From Ghiorsea sp. (GTDB lineage Bacteria; Pseudomonadota; Zetaproteobacteria; Mariprofundales; Mariprofundaceae), in assembly GCA_027053695.1 (NCBI GenBank), contig JALUHL010000033.1, positions 1 through 15,737 of the forward strand: 15,737 nucleotides of DNA. Direction: 5' to 3'. Below the pieces are notes generated by a model. It did not search any database and was not told the origin of the DNA. It saw only the letters and a program-made list of their open reading frames with translations. Below are positions 7,668 through 14,848 of the stretch, piece after piece (positions within the stretch are counted from its first letter, which is position 1; the number at the start of each line of letters is the position of its first letter). The position numbers and the translations under genes were made by a program.

Positions 7668-8834
7668 ATGGCGCATTCTAAAAAAACATACCGTGTGTTG
7701 ATGTCAGCAGGGGAAAGCTCTGGTGATTTACATGCATCTGCGGTGATTAAGCAGCTTAAAGCGCAAACACCTGATGGTGTTTCTCTTGAAATCGCAGGTA
7801 TTGCAGGCTCTATGATGCAAGCGGCTGGTTGCAAGCCTATTCATGATATGGATGAGCTGAATGTGATGGGTTTTGGTGATGTGATTAAAGCGCTGCCACG
7901 TATCAAAGCTGTGCAAAGGGATATCGCGCACTTTGCCGAAACATTTAAACCAGACATGGTGATTTTAACAGATTTCACCAGCTTCCATTTGGGGTTGGGG
8001 CGCACATTAAAAGCGCAAGGGTTGTTCGTAACCCATTATATTGCACCCAAGCTTTGGGCATGGGGCGAGAAGCGAATCAGTAAACTGCAAAAGTCTCAAA
8101 ATCGTTTGGCATGTATTTTTCCTTTTGAACAAACTTGGTTCACAGAGCGCGGTATCAAAGATGCAGTTTATGTGGGTAATCCCAGTGCTTATGCCTGCCA
8201 AGGTGGATGGAGCAAAGCAGAGCTGAAGCAACGCTTAGGTTTAAAAGAAAGTGACCAGCTTTTGGCATTGCTTCCCGGCTCAAGACCCAGTGAAATCAAG
8301 CAGCATGTGGCCTTGCTTGCCGAGGCATACTTGCGCTTAAAACAAAACCAACCTGATTTGAAATCTGTGGCAACGCTTGCGCCTAGCGTTAAACCCGAAG
8401 CGTTGAAGGCATTGACGGATGTGGGTGTGTTATTGTTAGAGCGCACCGAAGATAACTATGCGCTTAGAGCCGATGCAGCGATTGCCGTATCGGGCACGGC
8501 AACTTTGGAATTGGCATTATGGGATACGCCTACGGTGTTGGTGTATAAAACCTCGGCATTTTCGTGGTTTATTGGTCAACGATTGATTCAAGGGCGCTGT
8601 GTAGGGCTTGCGAACATCTTGCTTTTGGGCGATGTGCCGAGTTCAGAAGGCATTGTGCCAGAGTTATTGCAACATGATGCAAGCATTGAAAACATCACCA
8701 AGGAAGTATTACCCTTATTGCAAGGTGATACACAACAACAACTTCAAGCATTTGCGGAGCTGCGTGAGATGTTGGGCACAGACAATCCCGCAGAAAAGCT
8801 GGCAGCATTGTGCTGGCAGGAGATGTTGAAGTAA
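7668..8834 (+). CDS. lpxB: LpxB, lipid A disaccharide synthase
   Basis: LpxB joins lipid X and UDP-2,3-diacylglucosamine into the beta-1,6-linked tetraacyl disaccharide 1-phosphate. It is a GT19 family peripheral membrane enzyme. From ATG 7668 it is 388 residues, near E. coli (382). GESSGD at 15-20 supplies the N-terminal Glu (E. coli Glu15). Asp102 aligns with E. coli Asp98, and LPGSRPSE and SGTATLELAL mark the C-terminal nucleotide-binding half. The segment after Asp102 reads DFTSFH where E. coli has DAPDFN, and VGNP replaces the usual VGHP. An in-frame ATG at 7650 would add six residues; 7668 aligns better with the E. coli N-terminus. Neither start has a clear ribosome site. apaH follows after one base. 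Confidence 0.94.
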   Translation: MAHSKKTYRVLMSAGESSGDLHASAVIKQLKAQTPDGVSLEIAGIAGSMMQAAGCKPIHDMDELNVMGFGDVIKALPRIKAVQRDIAHFAETFKPDMVILTDFTSFHLGLGRTLKAQGLFVTHYIAPKLWAWGEKRISKLQKSQNRLACIFPFEQTWFTERGIKDAVYVGNPSAYACQGGWSKAELKQRLGLKESDQLLALLPGSRPSEIKQHVALLAEAYLRLKQNQPDLKSVATLAPSVKPEALKALTDVGVLLLERTEDNYALRADAAIAVSGTATLELALWDTPTVLVYKTSAFSWFIGQRLIQGRCVGLANILLLGDVPSSEGIVPELLQHDASIENITKEVLPLLQGDTQQQLQAFAELREMLGTDNPAEKLAALCWQEMLK

Positions 8835-8835
8835 C

Positions 8836-9648
8836 ATGGCAGTGTATGCGGTGGGTGATATTCAAGGCTGTTGCAAGCCGCTGCAAACCTTGCTTAAGAA
8901 GGTGAAGTTCAACCCTAAGAAGGATGTGCTTTGGTGTTGTGGGGATATGGTTAATCGTGGGCCCGATTCACTGAAAGTGCTTCGATTGCTGAAAAGTTTG
9001 GGTGATGCTTGTGTATGCGTGTTGGGCAACCATGATATTCAACTCTTGGCGTATTACGCAGGAGGTAAATCATTCGCTGGAGATACCTTGGATGAGGTAG
9101 TACAAGCCAAAGATGCGGATGAACTCATTGATTGGTTGCGGCATAAACCATTACTGCATCATGATAAAACTTTGGGTTGGACTATGGTGCATGCAGGGCT
9201 CAGTCCCTTGTGGAGCTTGAAGAAAGCCAAGAAGCGCGCTAAAAAAGTAGAGCAGGCATTGCAGGGCAAGGATTGGCAAGGTTTTTGTGTGTCCCTGCAA
9301 ACCAAGGACTTTTCTGCTTCAGAGCCTAAGGATAAAGATGAGCGGCTTAGTTTTGCTGTTTCAGTGTTCACGCGCACAAGATTTTGCAGCGATAAGGGTG
9401 AGTTTGATTGGCATCAGAAGACTGCAGATGCTAAAGATGAGCATATTGCACCATGGTTTGCGCATAAGCAGGCGAAATGGAAAAAGAAAACACGCGTGGT
9501 GTTTGGGCATTGGGCAGCCAAAGGTCTGGTGCATGAGGCTGATGTGTTGGGCTTGGATACAGGGTGCGTGTGGGGTGGTTCGCTCACCATAGCTAAGCTT
9601 GAAGCTGGTGTTGCACCTCAAGTTTTTTCAGTGCCTTGTGTTTCATGA
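8836..9648 (+). CDS. apaH: ApaH, symmetrical diadenosine tetraphosphatase
   Basis: ApaH splits Ap4A into two ADP and, in some species, also removes Np4 caps from RNA. It belongs to the PPP metallophosphatase superfamily. The 270-residue protein (E. coli 280) shows the three metal-binding blocks in order: GDIQG at 7-11, GDMVNRGPDS at 36-45 and GNHD at 64-67. Later His residues fit the family: MVHAGLSP at about 115 and FGHW at about 225. It starts one base after the lpxB stop, with AGGAG at 8818-8822 rather far upstream (13 bases), so coupling to lpxB is likely. In E. coli apaH lies with apaG and ksgA, so this lipid A context is unlike that model. Confidence 0.93.
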   Translation: MAVYAVGDIQGCCKPLQTLLKKVKFNPKKDVLWCCGDMVNRGPDSLKVLRLLKSLGDACVCVLGNHDIQLLAYYAGGKSFAGDTLDEVVQAKDADELIDWLRHKPLLHHDKTLGWTMVHAGLSPLWSLKKAKKRAKKVEQALQGKDWQGFCVSLQTKDFSASEPKDKDERLSFAVSVFTRTRFCSDKGEFDWHQKTADAKDEHIAPWFAHKQAKWKKKTRVVFGHWAAKGLVHEADVLGLDTGCVWGGSLTIAKLEAGVAPQVFSVPCVS

Positions 9649-9649
9649 T

Positions 9650-9677
9650 TTGGGCTTAGGCTAAATTCTGCTATGCT
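9650..9677 (+). promoter_or_regulatory. Possible sigma-70 type promoter before the exported-protein gene
   Basis: TTGGGC (9650-9655) and TATGCT (9672-9677) are separated by 16 bases and stand in the 65-base gap after apaH. They match the consensus hexamers at 3 and 4 of 6 positions, which is weak. The gap and the change of gene theme make a separate promoter here plausible. Confidence 0.25.
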
Positions 9678-9700
9678 GTGGCTATATCAAGTTTGAAATA

Positions 9701-9707
9701 AAGGGTG
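9701..9707 (+). promoter_or_regulatory. Ribosome binding site that decides the start at 9714
   Basis: AAGGGTG lies six bases before the ATG at 9714 and overlaps the in-frame GTG at 9705. This favours ATG 9714, which also gives a cleaner signal peptide. Confidence 0.6.
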
Positions 9708-9713
9708 ATAGCG

Positions 9714-11198
9714 ATGTTTAAATATAAATTTTCTTGGTTCATCATGGCTGGTTTGGCATTGTGGAGTACGCAGGCTTTGGCGTTTACCAATTCCGATATT
9801 TTTGATTCTATTCTTTCGGCGCATCAAAATGAGTCTCGCCCTAAAGGTATGCCTTACATCGATAAGGTAGAGCAAGCGCCGGGCACATACAATGCATGGA
9901 CCATGTTTTTCCGTGCAGAAGTGAAAGATGCAGAAACAGGTAAACGTAAAGTTATCGCTATGCCTGTGACCTTAAAATATAAGGGCAACCGATTATATAT
10001 TAAAATTACTTTGGCAGATGTGGATAGGCGCGTTGTTAAAGCAGTATTCAAATCTTTGAGTAGCACCATCAATGACTTAAAAGATTATGATAGTGGCGAG
10101 CTTAAAGGCTTTAAATCCAATATTGGGCATAATACCAAAGCAGTGATTCTTGAAGGTAGCATCGACATTTCAGGCAAAGAGCTTGAAGATGTGCGTGATA
10201 TGATTGTAGAACTGCGCGAAGCCATGGCAGACTTTTATGAAGACTTGTACGAAGAAAATATCGATGCCTTAGAAGACTATTTTGATGATGTGCTGGATGC
10301 AAAATATCCAAGTATCAATGAAGCGCAAACATTTTTAGAAGTGATTGGGCATGGATTTACCCTAAAAAACCAATTGAAACAACGCGCTTCGCAGCAAGGG
10401 CACTGGGGATGGAAAGTGGGCGATCAGGATGTGGAAACCATCAACTTTGGTGACCATATGGAAGAAGGGATGTTGTTGGATACAGGTTCAGGTATTTCGC
10501 AATACAAAACCGAAAAAATGTATGATGAATTATTAAAACGCGTCAAAGCACGACTTCCTAAGGGTGCGCAAGAAGTAAAAGTTCAGCCACACTGGCGAAA
10601 ATCTGGGGCAACTACAGTTGCATTTATTTATCCATACAGCAAAAGAATTGATGGCGAAGATTTGCGAGAGTTTCATGATAAATTCAAAGATTATGTGGCT
10701 AAGACTGCGGGCGACCTGAATGCTATTGTCAAACCGTATTATCAAGCGCCAGCCAAGGCCAAAATTTATTCTTTAGGCATTAATGAATTTATGCAAGTGG
10801 TGGATGATGGTTTGGAAAGCCTTCCCGTGCATGAAGTGCCCTTGGCGAAGGGGCAGTGGAAGTTTAAGTTTAAAGGCGTGGCTTATATTATCACCAACTA
10901 TAAATCACATATGGAGTTAGCATTTATTTATACTTTGCCTAAGGGCATGAACTTGGATAAACCTATGGATTTCTTGGAAGATGAGATTGAAAAAAACTAT
11001 GCGTCATTTGCCGATAAATATGGTGTATCACCTTATAAAAACAGTAAGCGTACATTGATGGTGTCCATGCAAATCAATTATGGTGTGATGGGCTCTCAAG
11101 ATGCAACAGGTGCAAAAATCAAAGCCAAATATGATGCGTTCACGAGAAAAGTTGCGCCAGACTTGCAGCAAAAACTCAAAGCTTATATTGGATTATAA
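9714..11198 (+). CDS. Exported 494-residue protein of unknown function with three related units
   Basis: I do not recognise this family. From ATG 9714 residues 1-23 form a signal peptide (Lys-rich start, FIMAGLALW core, ALA before Phe), so the product is probably periplasmic or secreted. No lipobox, membrane helix after the signal, or barrel-type C-terminus is visible, and there are no cysteines. The mature part seems built of three diverged units, at about 24-180, 199-345 and 352-494. Each opens with a short helix (NSDIFDSI, INEAQTFLEV, INEFMQVV). Paired strands follow, then a final strand plus amphipathic helix (SIDISGKELEDVRDMI, FIYPYSKRIDGEDLREFHDKF, MQINYG...KIKAKYDAF). This strand-helix layout recalls YbjN or type III chaperone-like folds, which is inference only. 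An acidic stretch lies at about 157-195. It follows apaH after 65 bases and meets gloB tail to tail. Confidence 0.85.
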   Translation: MFKYKFSWFIMAGLALWSTQALAFTNSDIFDSILSAHQNESRPKGMPYIDKVEQAPGTYNAWTMFFRAEVKDAETGKRKVIAMPVTLKYKGNRLYIKITLADVDRRVVKAVFKSLSSTINDLKDYDSGELKGFKSNIGHNTKAVILEGSIDISGKELEDVRDMIVELREAMADFYEDLYEENIDALEDYFDDVLDAKYPSINEAQTFLEVIGHGFTLKNQLKQRASQQGHWGWKVGDQDVETINFGDHMEEGMLLDTGSGISQYKTEKMYDELLKRVKARLPKGAQEVKVQPHWRKSGATTVAFIYPYSKRIDGEDLREFHDKFKDYVAKTAGDLNAIVKPYYQAPAKAKIYSLGINEFMQVVDDGLESLPVHEVPLAKGQWKFKFKGVAYIITNYKSHMELAFIYTLPKGMNLDKPMDFLEDEIEKNYASFADKYGVSPYKNSKRTLMVSMQINYGVMGSQDATGAKIKAKYDAFTRKVAPDLQQKLKAYIGL

Positions 11199-11199
11199 G

Positions 11200-11988
11200 T
11201 TACCACGTATTTTTGCGTTCGCGCAAATCTTTGAATACGGCAAAGGCATTCATATTCGCGCTGTTTTCTTGATTGTATTGATGAACAAAATCGGGATTGA
11301 ATGGACGCAAAAAAGGGTTGGTTTGTTTTTCTAAGCCTAGGGTTGAAGGGATGGTAGGCTGCTGTTTCATGCGCGTTCGAGTATCATCCGAAATCCGTTT
11401 TTTCAATGTTTCATTATCCTTATCCACAGCTTTGGCGAAGCGCAAATTGAGTAATGTATATTCATGAGCGCAATATACTTTCATATTATCTTTGAGCGCA
11501 TAAAGCTTTTGCAAACTATCCCACATTTGAGCCATTGAACCCTCAAAAACACGGCCGCAACCTGCGCCAAAAAGAGTGTCGCCACAACACAGTGCATCAT
11601 CCATCACAAAAGCAATATGCCCTAAAGTATGCCCTGGTAAATCTAGCGTTTGGATATTCAAGCTTCCCACTTTTAAGCTTGTTTCTGGAGATATAGGTTG
11701 GCTAATCCCAGGGATACGCGCGGCATCGTTAGCATTGGCAATCACTTCTACGCCATACTTCTCAATCAAGGTTTGGTTACCATCAGTATGATCCCAATGA
11801 TGATGGGTGTTGAAGATATGGGTGGGTTTGATGCCTAGTGTTTCACACGCTGTTTGCACAGAACTTGCTAGAGCAGGGTCAACCACGCACACAGCATCTG
11901 AGTGACAATCTTGGATAAGATAAATATAGTTGTCATTGAGTGCGGGAATTTGATGCACAAGAAAGTCGGTATGTTGGTATGTCCACAT
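11200..11988 (-). CDS. gloB: GloB, hydroxyacylglutathione hydrolase (glyoxalase II)
   Basis: GloB hydrolyses S-D-lactoylglutathione to D-lactate and glutathione, the second step of methylglyoxal detoxification. It is a metallo-beta-lactamase fold enzyme with two metal ions. The 262 residues match the family (about 250-260). Metal ligands are visible: THHHWDH at 61-67 (His62, His64, Asp66, His67), His120 in LPGHTLGH, Asp137 in CCGDTLF and His175 in CAHEY. GAGCGRVFEG and the C-terminal NPFLR segment are typical of glyoxalase II, unlike other family members. No gloA is in the window. The gene ends one base from the stop of the convergent exported-protein gene. Its start lies 27 bases from the divergent transporter gene, so its promoter must overlap that gene. 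Confidence 0.95.
   Translation of the reverse strand: MWTYQHTDFLVHQIPALNDNYIYLIQDCHSDAVCVVDPALASSVQTACETLGIKPTHIFNTHHHWDHTDGNQTLIEKYGVEVIANANDAARIPGISQPISPETSLKVGSLNIQTLDLPGHTLGHIAFVMDDALCCGDTLFGAGCGRVFEGSMAQMWDSLQKLYALKDNMKVYCAHEYTLLNLRFAKAVDKDNETLKKRISDDTRTRMKQQPTIPSTLGLEKQTNPFLRPFNPDFVHQYNQENSANMNAFAVFKDLRERKNTW
11206..11239 (+). terminator. Candidate UUCG hairpin terminator inside the gloB 3' coding end
   Basis: TTTGCG (11212-11217), loop TTCG (11218-11221) and CGCAAA (11222-11227) form a perfect 6-base stem with the stable UUCG tetraloop on the plus strand. An outer pair, CGTATT (11206-11211) with AATACG (11234-11239), extends it across a 6-base bulge. It begins 8 bases after the plus-strand stop. 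The following T tract is poor (TCTTTG), so termination is not assured. Confidence 0.4.
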
Positions 11989-12015
11989 ACCGCTAGCTTA
12001 AACGGAGTTTGATAA

Positions 12016-13002
12016 ATGTCACATGGAGAAGATGGTTCAACCAAGGCGGTAGTCACGGCAGTGATTGCCAATGGTTTGGTGACAGTTGCCAAGTTTGTTG
12101 GTTTTGCTTTATCTGGCTCTAGCGCTTTGCTTGCAGAAGCGATTCATTCGCTAGCGGATACTGCCAATCAAGGGTTGCTATATCTTGGCATCAAACGTTC
12201 GCAACGCGTGGCCGATGTGAAATACCATTTTGGTTATGGTCAAGAGCGTTATTTCTGGAACTTGGTTTCTGCGGTGACCATCTTTTTCTTGGGTTGTATT
12301 TACACCATCATGCATTCGCTTGAGCAGCTTAAACATGGGCATGAGCCTGAAATGAGCTGGATTGCCTTTGGCATTATTGGCTTTGCATTTTTGATGGAGG
12401 GGTATTCATTCCTTGTTGCTTTTAAAGAGTTTACGCGCCAACGCAAAGAAGAAAACATGGGTTTTATTCAATATGTGAAAGAAACTCGTGACCCGACGAC
12501 GCTGGCTGTGTTGATTGAAGATTCTGTGGCTGTGGTGGGTTTGCTATTCGCACTTATTGGCATGAGTTTGGCAGTTTATACAGGCTCGGCACTGTTTGAT
12601 ATTGGTGCAGCGGTTGGTATCGGCATTTTGATGGGATTGCTTGCTTTTTTCCTAGCTGCAACCAATAAAAAATATTTACTCAATGTGTCTGATGGTGAAA
12701 TCAATAGTGTTGCTTTGGATGCTTGGAGCAAGGATAAACGGGTGCAAGATGTGCGCCATATTCATAGCATTGTTTTATCGCCTGAAGAGAGCGTGGTCAT
12801 GGCCGAGCTTGAGCTTAGGGAAGAAACCTTGTTTCGCGATATGACAGAAGAAGAAATTCAACAGGCGATTCGCTTTATGCAGCGCTTGGATGATGTGCGT
12901 GGCTCGTTGGAAAGGGCGGTGCAGCGTAAGGCTGAAGAAGCCAAACATATTTATGTTGAGTTTGGCTTGCCTGAAAAAACAGAAAAGAAATTAAAACCTT
13001 AG
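12016..13002 (+). CDS. Cation diffusion facilitator, ZnT9 (SLC30A9)-like
   Basis: This is an inner-membrane metal transporter of the CDF family, which usually exports Zn2+ or similar ions by proton exchange. The 328 residues hold about six hydrophobic segments at roughly 12-35, 40-58, 82-102, 115-138, 163-190 and 193-215. A cytoplasmic C-terminal domain follows. The TM2 metal motif HSLAD is at 44-48. In TM5 the canonical HxxxD is replaced by Glu168-Asp169 in LIEDSVAVVG, as I recall for the ZnT9-like branch. HFGYGQERYFWNLVSA after TM2 is also typical. Substrate is therefore uncertain. GGAG at 12004-12007 stands eight bases before the ATG. The gene diverges from gloB and converges with mltG, 12 bases away. 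Confidence 0.9.
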   Translation: MSHGEDGSTKAVVTAVIANGLVTVAKFVGFALSGSSALLAEAIHSLADTANQGLLYLGIKRSQRVADVKYHFGYGQERYFWNLVSAVTIFFLGCIYTIMHSLEQLKHGHEPEMSWIAFGIIGFAFLMEGYSFLVAFKEFTRQRKEENMGFIQYVKETRDPTTLAVLIEDSVAVVGLLFALIGMSLAVYTGSALFDIGAAVGIGILMGLLAFFLAATNKKYLLNVSDGEINSVALDAWSKDKRVQDVRHIHSIVLSPEESVVMAELELREETLFRDMTEEEIQQAIRFMQRLDDVRGSLERAVQRKAEEAKHIYVEFGLPEKTEKKLKP

Positions 13003-13014
13003 CCGCTTAGGAGG

Positions 13015-14016
13015 TTATGGTTTCCTGTTCATTTTACGCTCAATACGAATCCATTTGCGAACGTTGGCATTGTGTTCAGCCAATGTGCTGGCAAAGGCAT
13101 GGCCTCCTGTACCATCTGCGACAAAGTAAAGGTAATCCACATCAGCAGGGTATGCGGCTGCACGCAAGCTTTCAGCGCCAGGATTACAAATCGGCGTAGG
13201 TGGAAGTCCTTTGTTGGTATAGGTATTCCACGGTGTGTTGGTTCTTAAATCTTTTCGCCTGATATTGCCATTGAATGAGCCCTTGGTGCGATATAAGCCG
13301 TAAATAACAGTAGGGTCCATTTGCAGTGCCATATGTTTCCTCAGTCGGTTATGAATCGCAGCAGACACCCAAACCCGCTCTTTGGGTAAGGCAGTCTCTT
13401 TTTCCACAATGGATGCCATGATGCGATTGCGTTTGATTTGTTCGCTATCCCAATGCAGCTCTTGAGCCAATGTAGCTTCAATTTTTTCACGCGCATTATA
13501 CATTTGCTGTAAAACCTTTTTGGGGTTGATGGGTTTGCTGTATAAATAGGTCTCGGGCAAGAATAAACCTTCATACTCTTGCTCACCCACAATATCGTTT
13601 AAGGCTTGTTGCCAAGCATGCAAGGGTGAGTTTGTTTTGTTGCTGAGCAGGGCAAGCATTTCATCGGTTCGTAAACCTTCAGGCACAGTCACCTTAAATT
13701 GCAATACATCACCTTGGGTTAAAATATCAACAATATCCAGCGTATTGAACTGGCCTTGAATATGATAAAGACCGGGTTTGAGTTGCGAGGCTTTGCCAGA
13801 AAGCCTAGTCCACCAAGCAAAGGCAAAAGCAGAAGGAATGAGTTTTTCCTTTTCTAATAGTTTGGCAATACTTTTACTTGATACACCGTTTGGAATTTCG
13901 ATGGTTTGACTAGCAATGTCATGTTTTTGTTGCAGCAAGACCCACGCATACCACGCCAAAACAAGCGCAAGTAAAAGTATGACGGCGAATATTTTGATGC
14001 CTACTGTTTTACTCAT
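13015..14016 (-). CDS. mltG: MltG, endolytic murein transglycosylase (YceG family)
   Basis: MltG cuts nascent peptidoglycan strands and is thought to set glycan chain length at the end of polymerisation. It is anchored in the inner membrane and faces the periplasm. The 333 residues (E. coli 340) begin with one membrane segment at about 8-28, then a LysM-like region to about 110. The YceG catalytic domain follows. The catalytic Glu lies in ASIVEKET at residue 205, equivalent to E. coli Glu218. LQMDPTVIYG and GLPPTPICNPG are family signatures. Its ATG overlaps the stop of the upstream aminotransferase gene as ATGA, which suggests coupling. pabC-mltG adjacency is common in proteobacteria. Confidence 0.96.
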   Translation of the reverse strand: MSKTVGIKIFAVILLLALVLAWYAWVLLQQKHDIASQTIEIPNGVSSKSIAKLLEKEKLIPSAFAFAWWTRLSGKASQLKPGLYHIQGQFNTLDIVDILTQGDVLQFKVTVPEGLRTDEMLALLSNKTNSPLHAWQQALNDIVGEQEYEGLFLPETYLYSKPINPKKVLQQMYNAREKIEATLAQELHWDSEQIKRNRIMASIVEKETALPKERVWVSAAIHNRLRKHMALQMDPTVIYGLYRTKGSFNGNIRRKDLRTNTPWNTYTNKGLPPTPICNPGAESLRAAAYPADVDYLYFVADGTGGHAFASTLAEHNANVRKWIRIERKMNRKP

Positions 14017-14792
14017 AAGCTCACGCCTTTTTGTCCCGTTAATATCTGCTTTAAATCATAGATAGCGATATGCTCATGGTCTAAAAGTTTACCATTGATG
14101 CCTTCAATCCCTTGCACAAAAGCACCTGAATTGAGTAATACAGCCGCTTGGAGCTTTTCTAACACTTGGGTTTTGCATGGAGTGGCAAGCAAGATGCCTT
14201 GTTCGATAAGATATTGGCGCACGCACCCTGATAAAATGCCTTCTCCTTCAGGTGTGAGCCACATGCCATCGAGCAATAATGCGATGTTGGCGGTGATGCC
14301 ACCAAGTATAAAGCCATCTTTGCACACCAGTGGGCTTTGCGGCGCTTCTAGCTGCCAGTGCTGCAAAGCTTGGAGCGTGTGCGCATAATCGGCGCTAAAC
14401 TTGGCAGGTTTGGACTGCACAGGAAAGGGGTATTCAACGCTTTGTAGGCGGATGTTTTGCGCGGGCTGCTCGTAAATACCAGCTTGGATATAGATGTTGG
14501 GTGGTACAGATTGTTGTAAACCCCACGGCGCATCACCACCAGAAACAGTTAAACGCAGCAGTGTATCATTGCCTTGTTGTTGAGCCGTTTGCAGGCAAGA
14601 TGCTAAGACCTCATCATGTTGATTCGCAATATCAAAGCCAAAGCTGCGCAAGCCGTGGTTAAGCCGCTGCCAATGTTTATCCCATAAAAAGATAGCACCA
14701 TCCACCACGCGAAAGGTTTCAAAGCAACTTTCAGCATAGCTTAAGCCACGGTCTAGGCTATCAATGATTTGGATATGAGAATGGCTTGGCAT
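14013..14792 (-). CDS. pabC: PabC-like class IV aminotransferase / aminodeoxychorismate lyase, altered active site
   Basis: PabC releases pyruvate from 4-amino-4-deoxychorismate to give p-aminobenzoate for folate synthesis; the fold is type IV PLP. From ATG 14792 it is 259 residues, near E. coli (269); a TTG at 14798 would add two. Numbering from the TTG, SLDRGLSYAESCFETFRV (14-31) and LRLTVSGG (81-88) fit the class IV N-terminal half. Lys133 in PAKFSADYAH is the likely PLP lysine, though its setting differs from the usual KHLNRL. The expected EGTTSN motif reads GGITAN at 166-171, so the Glu that contacts the PLP ring nitrogen is Gly. The overlap with mltG supports the pabC assignment, but activity or substrate may differ, and D-amino acid or branched-chain aminotransferase relatives are alternatives. 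Confidence 0.78.
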   Translation of the reverse strand: MPSHSHIQIIDSLDRGLSYAESCFETFRVVDGAIFLWDKHWQRLNHGLRSFGFDIANQHDEVLASCLQTAQQQGNDTLLRLTVSGGDAPWGLQQSVPPNIYIQAGIYEQPAQNIRLQSVEYPFPVQSKPAKFSADYAHTLQALQHWQLEAPQSPLVCKDGFILGGITANIALLLDGMWLTPEGEGILSGCVRQYLIEQGILLATPCKTQVLEKLQAAVLLNSGAFVQGIEGINGKLLDHEHIAIYDLKQILTGQKGVSL

Positions 14793-14813
14793 GGGCAAAG
14801 CTTACACAGAATC

Positions 14814-14842
14814 TACACAATACGCATCAACACCGATACACT
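14814..14842 (+). promoter_or_regulatory. Possible promoter for nadE placed very close to its ATG
   Basis: TACACA (14814-14819) and TACACT (14837-14842) are 17 bases apart, each matching 4 of 6 consensus positions. Transcription would start at or near the nadE ATG at 14849. The match is weak and could be chance. Confidence 0.2.
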
Positions 14843-14848
14843 TGCTGC

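Noticed and set aside
7391..7834. A 147-codon minus-strand open frame across the lpxI-lpxB gap
   Set aside because: It begins antisense inside lpxB. Its middle is the translation of the CGCAGAG/CACGAAG repeat (Asn-His-Glu-Glu-Arg-Glu-Glu), a known source of spurious proteins, and the rest spans the palindrome. No ribosome site or family match was seen.
12995..13016. Bidirectional terminator between the transporter gene and mltG
   Set aside because: Only 5-base arms (AACCT and AGGTT) with 12 bases between them; no stable stem or T tract.
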